Assembly (NCBI GenBank): GCA_963995505.1
Contig: OZ023190.1
Location: forward strand, 4,792,516 to 4,856,515
DNA length: 64,000 bases
Source: Hypericum androsaemum
Taxonomy: Eukaryota > Streptophyta > Magnoliopsida > Malpighiales > Hypericaceae
Direction: 5' to 3'
The translations under genes and the position numbers were made by a program. The notes below the pieces were generated by a model. It was not told where the DNA came from, searched no databases, and worked only from the letters and a program-made list of their open reading frames with translations. Below, in pieces: positions 45,780 through 58,964 of this stretch. How positions within the stretch are numbered: position 1 is the stretch's first letter; the number at the start of each line of letters is the position of its first letter.

Positions 45780-46048
45780 TGTTAGGGTTTGTCTCGAATT
45801 CTAGACAAATTAGTACTCTATTCCTATTTATAGTAGGTTAATAATCTCCTACATATATCGGCCTATGCCTACGTCTTTTGTGTGTAGTCGAGAGTTGTGA
45901 GGTAGAGAGAACCCTCACGGAGGCCTTGTAATCGATTGGACTAGCATAGTGGACGACTCTCCTTTGCCCGTAGTTTTCTCCCCGTCTTGGGATTTCTACG
46001 TAATTCTTGTGTCTCGTGTTTTACTCGTTTCGATCTTATTTCTCAACA
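45780..46048 (+). repeat. 3' LTR, U3 copia
   Basis: 269 bp, matching the U2 3' LTR; flanked by polypurine tract and GTTGT. Confidence 0.93.
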
Positions 46049-46053
46049 GTTGT

Positions 46054-48988
46054 CATGAACAGACAAGGATTTGGCATCTCATTGTATCGAGACAGAGGAC
46101 AACGTGCAGCTGGATGCTGATCACTGCCATTCGCCGCTGAATGAACGACAGAAAGTCGCGAGATTCCTACGGCAAGCCCGTCTTGAGCTTACTAAAGAAT
46201 CATTATGACTCGGATCAAGATGGCTTACGTTATTTCAGAACAGCTTTATCCGACTTTCGATGCTAAGCCTGTCTCTGCTGAATTACAGGTTTCATTATCT
46301 AAGATTTCGGTGCATCCAAAGAAGCCGCACAAGAGGATCGGTAGTTGCACGTCCCTGGCTAGCTCTAGGCACTTTTCCTGGGTCTGACTTGGAAGACGGG
46401 ATTCTAGAGAGTTCAGGTGAAGGTTCACTTGCCATTGGCCATCCTTTGCGTTGAACATGATGTTACTCGAGACGTCACGTCCCACACGTGATGTCTTGGC
46501 TACCATAATTTGAGGCGAACGTTCTTCAACATTCTATTCTCTTGGATGATTAAAAAAACAGAAAAAAATACATTTTTAAAACTACTGAAACAAATCATTA
46601 CATTTTAATGTACTGCGGGAAAGTGTGTTTTACTCTTTTAAGTTTACTTGTAAAAAAAAATTACTATTAAATTTTGCAGTGGATACAATACGACAATGTT
46701 TATTAAAAATAAAAAATTAATAAAATTTGCAGTGAGAGAAAGTTACTATAAATCTCCAAATTTGAAATTCTTCTCTAATTATAAGAATAAAATATACAAA
46801 GTTATATTTGTGGCACGGTATATTAATCTATATCCGGTAATGGGAGGGGAGCACCGGGGATGTGGACCGAGCTTATCAATCATTCGACAAATTTATGGGA
46901 CGGCAAACCTACTACGGTTGGTGCGGAAGTGGACATTGTAGTACATATATATGTATGAAAAATATTTATATTCACAAATATTGTACTAAATCAACAGTCT
47001 CACGTTGCTCTACAAAACGTGGTAGCTCACACTATCACGAGAACATAAATATCCCCGAGAGACACATGCATGTGCACTTTTCTATATATTGTTTTGGTGA
47101 ATTTCTCATATCGAGCATCCTCAAATATATTTAGAGAATAATTTTTCTAACAGTACTTTTAATATTCGTATGATTTAATTTAAGAGAACCTAAATTATTT
47201 ACCACCAGCTTGCTCATTGGTATGAATTTTTTATATTAGTCGTGATTACCAACTAATTTTAAAAATGAGTATTGTTGTACCTTATAAAATAGAATTGTTC
47301 TTAAAATATTTTTTTATTCACAAAAAATTAGATTGAAGGCTGGTACTCCAATGTATATATACCGAGTGACGGCTCGACTGATACATAGTATCGTGGTAAA
47401 TCGGTGGGGTTTGAATTTGAGTATAATATTTTTTGTTTTTTCTTCTTCCACTTAAAAATGAGGATTATTAAATAAAATATGGAAATTAGTTCACTTTAGT
47501 ATCTTTAACTTAACACTTTTTTATTAAAAAAATTATTTGATTTTGTATCTTGATCACCTAAATTATGATCCTAGTTAACGATAGGAGACCGAGAGGTAAT
47601 TAGAGTTAACGAAAGAATCGATTAACACACTCTAAGATATTAAAGAGAGATCTTGGTATCGAGGAATGATCTTTAAGGAGAAATTTTTATAATTGAGATT
47701 AAATTGTTCGTATAACTAGTAACACGGGAGAGCAGGAATAGTCCATTCGACCATTTCTATTCCAATTTCATCACCAAGCTAGCCAGAGCAATAGGTAAAT
47801 GCGTTAGATAATTTCGGATACTAATTAATAAAATCCATAACCGCAGTATAGGAGTCGTTCCATAAGGTACCGTGATCAATATCAACTTCACTGTTATTCG
47901 TTATTTAATTTATTTTAGTTAATTGAAATACAATAGAATTATAGATGTTAAGCTGTGAACGTACATGGTCTAGATTTTAGTGTTCGATCTCTCTCACGTA
48001 CCTTATTATACAACTATATTATTTATTAGGCGGATTATTTATTTTTTTGAGAAATTTCTACCTATCAGCTGACACCTATGGATTTGATTATTTATACTCG
48101 GAAGTCCATGGAAAATCAACTTCTATTGTACAGAAGCCTGGCAGATAAATTATTTCTTCCCCAGGGACGTGTAGTAATGATGACAAAGAAAATAAATTGG
48201 GTAAATTACTTTCAGAGTCCTAAAATTTGTCATATTCACCTCTCATCTTTATCTATTTTCGAATTAGATTAAAAAATATCCATAATTTAATTTTATTATA
48301 CTCTTGAGTCCTTCGTTAACATCATAATTATTTATTTATTTTTATCATTGAATATCCTTAGAAAAAACAAAAGATCATCATCTTCATCCGGAGCGGTAAC
48401 ATCCGGTTGCCCGTCCGAGAAGAAGCCCATCGACCCACAATGTAATTTCACCTTCCCTTCCAGATTCATCATCGTAAGCATTGATTTTCCGCCGACACCG
48501 ACAGCCTCTCCCTCCTCCGCCGACGTCGAATCGACAAAACAACCAAACTTGTAGCGGGATCGCACCCACCACCCAAACAACAGCCAAAAGCTTTCATGCA
48601 GTGTCGGTGTAAAAGCACCCAGCGAGGAAGCCAAATCTGAATCCCGGACCTGAAGCGAAGAAGCGGATTGGATCTGAGTTGAAATGGCGACAGCGAGGAG
48701 CTGCTCTTGATGGTGGGTCCGTGAGGCATTTCCTCGGTAATAATGGTGGTGGTGGGTCGTCTCCGTTCACGACCAGGGTGTTTACGGGTTATGATGTTGG
48801 TGGTGGGAAGAAGAATGTTGCGACAGGGACTTGCTGTATGCTGTGTGGTCCAATATGAGGTTAGGACCAGCCTTGGACTTTTACTAATTTGCAACATGAG
48901 GATATCGAATTTGAGTCATTACGAACATAGCAGTGTTAAATATTTGTTGGAAAAATTTTGTCATTTTTCAAAGTCCAATCTGGTTCGA
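46054..48988. repeat. Right flank of copia in U3 (base-unit DNA)
   Basis: Base-unit DNA as in U2. It carries the TTATTAGGCGG variant near 48028 that is also in U1 and the distal copy, whereas U0 and U2 have TTATTTGGCGG. Confidence 0.85.
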
Positions 48989-49216
48989 ACAAAGACGAAG
49001 ATAAATTCCTTTCTCGTACGTTTGGCAACCCGTCCCTGACAGCGTGAGTGTTATTTGGAATTGATATTTGAGGTGAAGTAGCGCAAGATTTATATTGATT
49101 GTATACTTGCAATTCCATCGACAGATCAGCTATTGCCCGCACATCAGTATCTGTCTGGCAATGCAAAGCCGTGGCATGTTGCACCAGTAAGGGAGGACAT
49201 GGTTGTTGATTGTTGT

Positions 49217-49485
49217 TGTTAGGATTTGTCTCAAATTCTAGACAAATTAGTACTCTATTCCTATTTAGAGTATGGTAATAATCTCTTATATATATTGGCC
49301 TATGCCTAGGTCTTTTGTGTGTAGTCGAGAGTTGTGAGGTAGAGAGAACCCTCACGGAGGCCTTGTAACCGATTGGACTCGCATAGTGGACGACTCTCCT
49401 TTGCCCGTGGTTTTCTCCCCGTCTTGGAGTTTCTACATAATTCTTGTGTCTCGTGTTTTACTAGTTTCGATCTTATTTCTCAACA
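49217..49485 (+). repeat. 5' LTR, U4 copia
   Basis: 269 bp, like the U1 and U3 5' LTRs; primer-binding site TGGTATCAGAGCC follows after two bases. Confidence 0.93.
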
Positions 49486-50181
49486 AGTGGTATCAGAGCC
49501 AGATTGAGACTCAAGTATTCGACACACACAAAAAAAAATATTGGCAGATTGAGAATTGGGGAGAAATCGGGAATTAGGGTTTAACCCTTGGAGCAGTCGG
49601 CCACCGCCCCGTACAGCCGACCGTCCCCCCGAGTCCCGACCACCGCTAGCTCGTCCGCTGCCACCCGCCTCATCGATGTTTTCAGGAGCCGCCGCGTCGG
49701 TGAGAAACTGACCTGTTACAGAATCGGGTTTGGAGATGAGACGAATCCCGTCGTTCGTCTAGAGGAGACAGTCACCAAAGGAGGCCCGTCACCGCGCCGT
49801 GCCTAGAGGAGACGAGCTCGCCGTCGCTCGTCCGTCGCCTAGAGTTTCCCCGTTCGTCGTTCGTCGGGGAGAGAGGAGGAGGTTTCGGGGAGAGAGCAAA
49901 CTCCACCGAAACTCGCAGCCACCACCGCCGAAGTCCGTCTCTGCCGTTCTGCCGCGCCTGCTCGCCACCGACAGAGGCTGAGCCATCGGCTTCCGCTCAC
50001 CGCCTTCCGTGGTGGTCCCGCCGTCAGCCGCCGCTCCGTGGAGATTTGGGGTTAAAAAACCCTAATTTTTTAGTTGACTTGGTCAACAGTTTGACTGGTT
50101 GACCAAAAGTCAACTAATTTGGCTGATTTTGATTTTCTAACCAGTTTTTTGAGCTGATTTCTTAGTTCGAGGTGTTTCAGG

Positions 50182-51147
50182 ATGACTTCGATGAAGTGCG
50201 AGATTCCTCAATTGACGAGGAAAACCAATTTTTCTTTGTGGCAGGTGAAGATGCGCGCTATTCTGACACATTTAGAGCTGGATGAGACTCTACTTGATGA
50301 GAAGTCGATGCCTTCGAGTCGGGATGCTGCGATGAAAGCGTCAAAGAATCGAAAGGCTGTGAGTCAGATTCAGCTGCATTTGTCAGATGATATTTTGCGG
50401 GACGTGTTGAAGGAGACGACAGCTTCCTCATTGTGGGCAAAGCTTGAAAAGTTGTGCATGCCCAAGAGTTTGACCAACAAACTGTGCTTGAAGCAACGAC
50501 TATTTTCTATCCGGATGCAAGAAGATAAGTCTGTTCATGACCACCTTAATGAATTTAAGGATATAGTGGCTGATCTTAGAACTCTGGATGTGAAGTATGA
50601 TGATGAAGATCTTGCTTTATTATTATTGTGCTCGTTGCCTGCCTCTTATCAGCAATTCAGGGATACTCTGTTGTTCAGCCATGATACTCTGAGTTGGGAT
50701 AATGTTCATGATTCGCTTTTAGAGAAAGAAAGAATTGATAAGCACACTGTGATTTCCTATGAAAATAGCCAAGGGACTGGCTTGGTTATAAGAGGGAGGT
50801 CTGAGGAGAGGAATGCTAAATCTGGTTCGAGGAAGAAGAGCAGAAGCAAATCAAGGTCAAGGCACAAGGATAAGACTTATTTCAATTGTCATAAGGTTGG
50901 ACATGTTAAATGGTTCTGTCCGGAGTTGAAGAACAATAAGAAGGGCGAAAAGTCCAGTGCTCCGAAAGGAGAAAGTTCTGATAGCGGCAGTGCTAGTGTT
51001 GCCGCCACCACCACTCAGAAAGAAGAATCTGATGGAGACCTTTTGCCTCTGATTTATGGGAAGTCTAAAGTTGATGCTGCTTGGGTCTTTGATTCTGCTT
51101 GTACGTTTCATATGTGCCATATCCGAGACTGGTTTTTCAATATATGA
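50182..51147 (+). CDS. Copia gag with protease start, 321 codons (U4)
   Basis: Same protein as U3 (KKSRSKSRSRHKD variant), with the same knuckle and protease-site defects and the same premature end. Confidence 0.85.
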   Translation: MTSMKCEIPQLTRKTNFSLWQVKMRAILTHLELDETLLDEKSMPSSRDAAMKASKNRKAVSQIQLHLSDDILRDVLKETTASSLWAKLEKLCMPKSLTNKLCLKQRLFSIRMQEDKSVHDHLNEFKDIVADLRTLDVKYDDEDLALLLLCSLPASYQQFRDTLLFSHDTLSWDNVHDSLLEKERIDKHTVISYENSQGTGLVIRGRSEERNAKSGSRKKSRSKSRSRHKDKTYFNCHKVGHVKWFCPELKNNKKGEKSSAPKGESSDSGSASVAATTTQKEESDGDLLPLIYGKSKVDAAWVFDSACTFHMCHIRDWFFNI

Positions 51148-52527
51148 ACGTGCAGAGGGTAATGTTCTCAATGGGAAATAATTTTGTCTGCAAGGTTGTT
51201 CGTATTGGCATAGTGAAGATCAAGATGCATGATGGTGTCATTCTAACCTTGAGGAATGTGAGGCATATCCCTGATTTGAAGCGGAACTTGATTTCGCTGA
51301 GTACTCTTGATACATTGGGGTACAAGTATACCGAAGAAGGTGGAGTTCTTCGTGTGAGTAAGAACTCATTAGTGCATATGAAGGCCAAGAAGGAGGTTAG
51401 AAATCTGTACATTTTGCAGGGTTCTACAGTTACAGGGACTGCTGCTACTGCATCTGGCTCGTTGACAGATTCTGAAAATACATCATTGTGGCATATGCGA
51501 CTTGGTCACATGAGCGAGAAAGGCACGACCGAGCTAAATAGGAGAGGATTATTATGTAGACAGAGTATTGGGAAGCTGGAATTTTGTCAGCACTATGTGT
51601 TTGGCTAGCAGAAGAAAGTCAGTTTTCAGAAAGGTGTGCACACTACAAAGGAAAAACTTGACTATGTTCATTCTGATCTTTGGGGACCATCTCAAGTTGC
51701 AACAAAGAATGGTTCCAAGTATATGCTGACTATAATTGATGATTATTCGAGGAAGGTGTGGGCGTTCTTCTTGAAGAGCAAGGATCATGCCTTTGTCGCT
51801 TTCAAGAAGTGGAAGACTATGATTGAGAAGCAGATTGGGAGAGATGTCAAGAATCTCCGCACAGACAATGGATTGGAGTTTTGCTCTAGTTGGTTTGATG
51901 AGTTCTGGAAGAATGAGGGTATTGTCAGGCATAAGACAATCCCTTGTACACCTCAACAGAATGGAGTCGCTGAAAGAATGAACAAAACTTTATTGGAGAA
52001 AGTTCGGTGTATGCTATCAAATGCTGGTTTGTCTAAGTCATTTTGGGCTGAAGCTGCTTCCACTGCATGTCACCTTGTCAATCGTTCACCTCATGCATCA
52101 CTTGATGGCAAGGTACCTGAAGAATTGTGGACTGAAAATCCTCCTAGTTATGCTGGTTTGAAGATATTTGGGTGTCCTGCCTATGCTCATGTGAATAATG
52201 GCAAGTTAGAGCCAAGATCTGTGAAATGTATCTTCCTTAGCTATGCTTCTGGAGTGAAGGGATACAAGTTGTGGTGTCCCGAGCTGTCTAAGGTCTTATT
52301 GAGTAGGAATATTATTTTCAAAGAGACAGACATGCTGAGTAAGAGGGAGGATGTTTCTTCACCTGGTGTTTCCAGTGCTCCAAGTATGTACTTGCAAAAG
52401 TCAAAAGTGCTGGTGGAGTTTGATGCTGATCCAGAAGCGAGTTCCTTCCGTGATGTTGATTGCCATGATCCTACTCATGGTGGGTTGTCTGATGAAGCTG
52501 AGAATGTTGGCACAGTTGAGAGAGAGC
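51099..52527 (+). pseudogene. Copia protease / integrase, broken (U4)
   Basis: Same as U3: TAG at 51606-51608, then the 312-codon integrase frame with its three acidic catalytic residues, cut by the MITE. Confidence 0.9.
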
Positions 52528-53291
52528 CAGGGGTGAGTACGGTGCGGTTTAGCGGTGTGAACCGTATGAGCTAAACCGCACCGCAACTCAAAAAAATTAT
52601 GAAAACAAAACCGCACCTACTGCAGTTTTCTAGTAAACCGTGAGGTTTGCGGTGTAATATTTGTAGTTTGCGGTGCGGTTGCGGTTTATGACGTTTTGTT
52701 AACTTATTAAAAAATTAACTAACAAAATGAAAGAGTTTAGGCGAGGGACTACCTTATGGAGAGGGTGGACAGAAGAGACGAATGACAGCGGTGGTGGTCG
52801 AATAGTGAGCGAAAGAGCGGGATTTAGCCATTTAGGGTTTCAGAATTGGGGGTTTCAAACATTTGGTTTTAGGGTTCAAAATGGGGGAAGATGGAGGAGG
52901 GAAGAGGACGGGGCGACAGGCGAAGGGTCTGGAGGAGGGCGGAGGCGGGAGGGCAGAGGCGGGAGGGCGGAGGGCGGTAGAGTGGGATAGGTTAGGGGCG
53001 GAGTGGTTAAAAAAGTTATTTTATACCCACCTAAAATGACGACGTTTTGTTCTAAGTTCTAAACTAAACCTATATTAGAAATATAAAATAACGTCGTTTA
53101 TATAGGTAACCAAAAATTACGGTGCGGTGCGGTTTATATAGGTAACCAAAAATCAAAACCGTAACTGTACCGTAGCTATGCGGTTACGGTTTGAAACCAC
53201 ACCCACATACCGAATCTGTCTTCGGTTTGGTTTTTTGCTGTTTTTATTTTTTGCAGTTTTGCGGTTTTATACGGTTTGAAACTTACCCCTA
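52528..53291. mobile_element. hAT-type MITE in copia pol (U4, 764 bp)
   Basis: Same insertion and first-base variant as U3; GAGAGAGC duplicated on both sides. Confidence 0.92.
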
Positions 53292-53299
53292 GAGAGAGC

Positions 53300-54975
53300 C
53301 AGCATATTCTATTGCTAGAGATAGGCCCAGAAGAATTATCAGGCCTCCACAGAAGTTGGGTGAGGCTGATATTGTTGCTTTTGCCTTGAATGTGGCAGAA
53401 GAAGTTGATAACTGTGAAGAACCATCTAGTTACTCAGATGTTGTGAAGTCGAAAGACTATGTTAGATGGTTGGTTACTATGGAGGAAGATATGGAATCTC
53501 TTCACAAGAACATGACTTGGGAGATTACTAAGCTGCCTAAGGATAAGAAGCCTGTCAGTTGCAAGTGGGTATTCAAGAAGAAGGATGGTATACCTGGAGT
53601 TGAAGAGCCTAGATACAAGGCTAGGCTAGTGGCTAGAGGATATAGTCAGATTCCTAGTGTGGACTTTAATGAGGTGTTTTCACCAGTTGTGAAGCATACC
53701 TCGATTCGTTCTCTTCTTGGTGTTGTCGCTATGCAGGATTTAGAGCTTGAGCAGCTTGATGTGAAGACAGTTTTCTTGAATGGAGAGCTTGAGGAGCGGA
53801 TTTATATGGCACAGCCTGAGGGTTTTCAGGTTGAAGGCAAAGAAGACCATGTGTGCTTGTTGAAGAAGTCTTTGTACGGCCTTAAGCAGTCTCCGAGGCA
53901 GTGGTATACAAGGTTTGATTCCTTTATGATTTCTCATGGTTATGAGAGGAGCAAGTATGATAGTTGTGTTTACCTGAAAAGGCTACGCGACGGTTCCCAA
54001 GTGTATTTGCTCCTGTATGTGGATGACATGTTAATTGCTGCCACTGACAAAGAAGAGGTGAGGAAGCTCAAAGCTCTGTTGAGTAGCGAGTTTGAGATGA
54101 AAGATTTGGGTCCTGCTAAGAAGATTCTTGGTATGGAGATTGCCAGAGATAGAGGAGCAAGGAAATTATTTTTGAGTTAGGAGAATTACATTGAAAAGGT
54201 GCTTGACAAGTTTGATGTGACTGGTAATCCTGTGAGTACTCCTCTTGGTACACATTTTTGGCTTTCCTCCGCTTTATCTCCACAGTCAGCTGCTGAGGTC
54301 GATTACATGTCTGGTGTTCCATACTCCAGTGCTGTTGGTTCTCTAATGTATGTTATGGTTTGCACACGCCCGGATTTGGCCTATGCTGTGAGTGTTGTTA
54401 GCAGGTTTATGGCAAATCCTGGAGAAGGTCATTGGAGAGCAGTGGAGTAGATTATGAGGTATTTGAAGGGTACCAAGGGCGTGTGTCTACAGTTTGGAAG
54501 CACCAATGATGGTGTTGTTGATTTCATTGATTCAGATTATGCTGGAGACCTTGATAAGTTCAGGTCCTTGTCTGGAGATGTCTTCACTCTTTGAGGATGT
54601 GCTATCAGTTGGAGAGCTTGTCTACAGGCCACAGTGGCGTTGTCTACCACTGAGGCGGAGTACATGGCTATAACTGAAGGTGTGAAGGAGGCTATCTGGT
54701 TGAACGGTTTCTTCAGTAAAATTTGCGAGAAGCTGCAGGTCAGTAGAGTATACTGTGATAGTCAAAGTGCTATCCATCTCACGAGGGATGCTATGTATCA
54801 TGAGAGGACGAAGCACATTGATGTGAGGTACCACTTCATTCGGGAGCATGTTGCTCAAGGAGACATTGTTGTGAGCAAGGTGGGTACCAAGGACAACCCT
54901 GCAGATATGTTGATGAAGCCGCTTTCTGATACTAAGTTCGAGCATTGCTTGGACTTGGTAGGTGTTCGTGCTTGA
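53300..54975 (+). pseudogene. Copia reverse transcriptase and RNase H, broken (U4)
   Basis: A frame open to 54180, with YGLKQSPRQW and YVDDM, then the three stops shared with U2 and U3. RNase H motifs run to 54975. One private change (WLVTMEED). Confidence 0.93.
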
Positions 54976-54987
54976 TGCTGATTGCCC

Positions 54988-57050
54988 TAGACCTGACCAA
55001 GAATTGAATCATATTCGTGATTCGATTCGATTCGTCCAAAATTTGATTCGTTTAAAATTTGATTCGAATTCGTCATGATACGAATTGAATATGGTTCAAG
55101 ATTTTTATAATTTGTCAAACCGGCGAATTTAATTCGAATTCGATTCGAGTTGAATTCGAGTCAAATTCGATTTTAGTTGAATTCGTATCGAATTCGTGTA
55201 TATATAATATAATAATAATATGTTAAAAAAATAAATTAAAAAAAAGTGGGGGAGGCGGGATTTGGGAACGGGAAGCGGGGAAGGGAATTTTAAAAATTGG
55301 GGGGAAGGTGGGGCCCACACAAAAAAAATTAAAAATGGGGGAGTTTGCTTTTTTTTTGTTAAAAGATGATGACGTCATTGTCTGTGTCAGCAAAGGAAAA
55401 ATTACCGTTGGAATCTGTCATTTTTTTGTTACCGTTTTAATACCCAGTTTACCATTTTTTTACTGTTTGTCCATTTTAAATTTATTTAATTTTTTTTAAA
55501 TTCAACATTTTTTCCGAACTCTATAAATACCACCTTTTATTCTTCAAATTTTACACATTCCAATCTCAACTTTTTACTTCTCTTATTGAAAATTTAAGCT
55601 GTATACATTCTCCCTCAAGTTTACTAATTAGTCATTAGATATATTAGTCATATTTCTCATATATTTACTCATATTACTATATAATTATGTCATCAAGTAG
55701 AGCAAATATGGGTAAGGAAAAACGTGTGGAACATCACGATTCTATTGAATCGGATTTTCCACCGATTTCTACTTATCCTATTCCGGAAGAAATGATGAAC
55801 GTTCATGATGAACCTCAACGGGAAAGTGTTGATTCAATATTCAACAATCCACAAAAGGTAAAAAGACCACCTTCATTACTTTTTACTAAGCATTTCACAA
55901 AAAATTCTACCGAAGAAAAAGATATATTCATCATTACATGTAATTATTGTGGTAAACAATATGAATTCAAAACTGGGAATGGATATGGTACTTATACTAT
56001 TCATTTGAATACTAAACATCCACACGAAGTTGGTTTTGAAAAATCACAAACTCAATTATCGACTACACCTAATTACAAATGGTATTTTGGATTTATTGAG
56101 TGAATATAGTAATAGGAATAATGCTTCAAATCTAATGAACCAACTCCCTCTCCCTCACAAGCTAAAAAATTAAGTTTTACGGAAAGATTGTTAATGAAAA
56201 ACCAAAAAAGATCCCGAAGAATAAGTTTAACCAATTCGGAATTTGATTTATATCTTAACACACAATTTGATATTTCATTTGTCAAACATTCTAGTTTTGC
56301 TTTATTAGAATGGTGGAACAACCATGTAGAATAATTTTTGGTTATGTCAATTGTTGCAAAAGAATTGCTTGCTTGTTCGGTTTCGACGGTTGCCGTGGAA
56401 CAAGCATTTAGTATAGGAGGTAATATTTTGGATGAACATCGGTACTCAATGACACCGTAATCTTTGGAGGCACAAGCATTGGTCGCCGATTGGACCAAGG
56501 CGGAAAGACGACAACAAGAATTGGTCCGGGAAAATTCCGACCAACTATACGACCTCGATGATACCATAACCGGTGAAAGCACAAACACATCCGACTAGGT
56601 GAGTTAGCTCTATAAAGGTAAGAGAACTACGTGGGCTTTGATTCCTTCGGAGCTAAGGATACATATGCAACTTAATTTGGTACATTAAGTGCAAGCCCAA
56701 TCTTTGGTTTATTTCTTTTTCCCAAAAAATGTTAAACACTAATTCCTAATTTTTTAATATTTGAAGCAAAAAATCAAAGTTTTTGAATTTTTCAAAAAAT
56801 ATCAAAACTTTTTGAACTTTTTCAAAAATATTACAAAAATATTCAAAATATCCAAAAATAGAGGTTTTAGAATTTTTTTAATTAAGTATTAAAATTATAG
56901 AATTAATTATAATTCGATTCGAATTCAAAAATTCATAATTCGTATTTGATTCGTCTTTTGAAGAATTGAATATGGTTTAATATTTTGATGAATTCGAATT
57001 CGAATAAATTCGATTCGAATTCATCCGAATTCGAACCGTGGTCAGGTCTA
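54988..57050 (+). mobile_element. hAT deletion derivative (U4, 2,063 bp)
   Basis: Same ends and target duplication as U2 and U3, with a few private substitutions (near 55173, 55385 and 55910) and a one-base T-run loss. Confidence 0.92.
55687..56598 (+). pseudogene. hAT transposase remnant (U4)
   Basis: BED-finger frame at 55687-56103 with one Gly-to-Glu change (NSTEEKD), followed by the stop-ridden dimerisation region. Confidence 0.88.
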
Positions 57051-57128
57051 GATTGCCCTTAGGGGCTGGTGGTGAAGGTGAAGCAGCGTTGATGTTAGAG
57101 TCATAGAATTTGGTCCAAGGTGGAGATT

Positions 57129-57397
57129 TGTTAGGGTTTGTCTCGAATTCTAGACAAATTAGTACTCTATTCCTATTTATAGTAGGTTAATAATCTCCTA
57201 CATATATCGGCCTATGCCTACGTCTTTTGTGTGTAGTCGAGAGTTGTGAGGTAGAGAGAACCCTCACGGAGGCCTTGTAATCGATTGGACTAGCATAGTG
57301 GACGACTCTCCTTTGCCCGTAGTTTTCTCCCCGTCTTGGGATTTCTACGTAATTCTTGTGTCTCGTGTTTTACTCGTTTCGATCTTATTTCTCAACA
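57129..57397 (+). repeat. 3' LTR, U4 copia
   Basis: 269 bp, matching the U2 and U3 3' LTRs; flanked by GTTGT. Confidence 0.93.
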
Positions 57398-57402
57398 GTT
57401 GT

Positions 57403-58964
57403 CATGAACAGACAAGGATTTGGCATCTCATTGTATCGAGACAGAGGACAACGTGCAGCTGGATGCTGATCACTGCCATTCGCCGCTGAATGAACGACAG
57501 AAAGTCGCGAGATTCCTACGGCAAGCCCGTCTTGAGCTTACTAAAGAATCATTATGACTCGGATCAAGATGGCTTACGTTATTTCAGAACAGCTTTATCC
57601 GACTTTCGATGCTAAGCCTGTCTCTGCTGAATTACAGGTTTCATTATCTAAGATTTCGGTGCATCCAAAGAAGCCGCACAAGAGGATCGGTAGTTGCACG
57701 TCCCTGGCTAGCTCTAGGCACTTTTCCTGGGTCTGACTTGGAAGACGGGATTCTAGAGAGTTCAGGTGAAGGTTCACTTGCCATTGGCCATCCTTTGCGT
57801 TGAACATGATGTTACTCGAGACGTCACGTCCCACACGTGATGTCTTGGCTACCATAATTTGAGGCGAACGTTCTTCAACATTCTATTCTCTTGGATGATT
57901 AAAAAAACAGAAAAAAATACATTTTTAAAACTACTGAAACAAATCATTACATTTTAATGTACTGCGGGAAAGTGTGTTTTACTCTTTTAAGTTTACTTGT
58001 AAAAAAAATTACTATTAAATTTTGCAGTGGATACAATACGACAATGTTTATTAAAAATAAAAAATTAATAAAATTTGCAGTGAGAGAAAGTTACTATAAA
58101 TCTCCAAATTTGAAATTCTTCTCTAATTATAAGAATAAAATATACAAAGTTATATTTGTGGCACGGTATATTAATCTATATCCGGTAATGGGAGGGGAGC
58201 ACCGGGGATGTGGACCGAGCTTATCAATCATTCGACAAATTTATGGGACGGCAAACCTACTACGGTTGGTGCGGAAGTGGACATTGTAGTACATATATAT
58301 GTATGAAAAATATTTATATTCACAAATATTGTACTAAATCAACAGTCTCACGTTGCTCTACAAAACGTGGTAGCTCACACTATCACGAGAACATAAATAT
58401 CCCCGAGAGACACATGCATGTGCACTTTTCTATATATTTTTTTGGTGAATTTCTCATATCGAGCATCCTCAAATATATTTAGAGAATAATTTTTCTAACA
58501 GTACTTTTAATATTCGTATGATTTAATTTAAGAGAACCTAAATTATTTACCACCAGCTTGCTCATTGGTATGAATTTTTTATATTAGTCGTGATTACCAA
58601 CTAATTTTAAAAATGAGTATTGTTGTACCTTATAAAATAGAATTGTTCTTAAAATATTTTTTTATTCACAAAAAATTAGATTGAAGGCTGGTACTCCAAT
58701 GTATATATACCGAGTGACGGCTCGACTGATACATAGTATCGTGGTAAATCGGTGGGGTTTGAATTTGAGTATAATGTTTTTTGTTTTTTTTCTTCCGCTT
58801 AAAAATGAGGATTATTAAATAAAATATGGAAATTAGTCCACTTTAGTATCTTTAACTTAACACTTTTTTATTAAAAAAATTATTTGATTTTGTATCTTGA
58901 TCACCTAAATTATGATCCTAGTTAACGATAGGAGGCCGAGAGGTAATTAGAGTTAACGAAAGAA
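57403..58964. repeat. Right flank of copia in U4 (base-unit DNA)
   Basis: Exon-like frames and AT-rich spacer as in the other units. From about 58,430 on it has more private changes (for example TTTTTTTTCTTCCGC near 58790), as expected for a terminal copy that recombines less with the rest. Confidence 0.8.

Larger units (their letters stand above)
37867..46048 (+). mobile_element. Ty1-copia retrotransposon, U3 copy (8,182 bp)
   Basis: LTRs at 37867-38135 and 45780-46048, with GTTGT on both sides. Primer-binding site intact (TGGTATCAGAGCC). Same two hAT-type inserts. The most decayed reverse transcriptase of the four copies. Confidence 0.94.
37639..48988. repeat. Array unit U3 (11,350 bp)
   Basis: Exactly the same length as U2. 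It shares variants with U4 (for example AGCAGAAGC in gag, and CCAGGGG at the MITE start) and has three stop codons in reverse transcriptase found in no other unit. Confidence 0.93.
49217..57397 (+). mobile_element. Ty1-copia retrotransposon, U4 copy (8,181 bp)
   Basis: LTRs at 49217-49485 and 57129-57397 with GTTGT flanks. One base shorter than U2/U3 owing to a T-run near 55350. The three U3-specific stops are absent. Confidence 0.94.
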
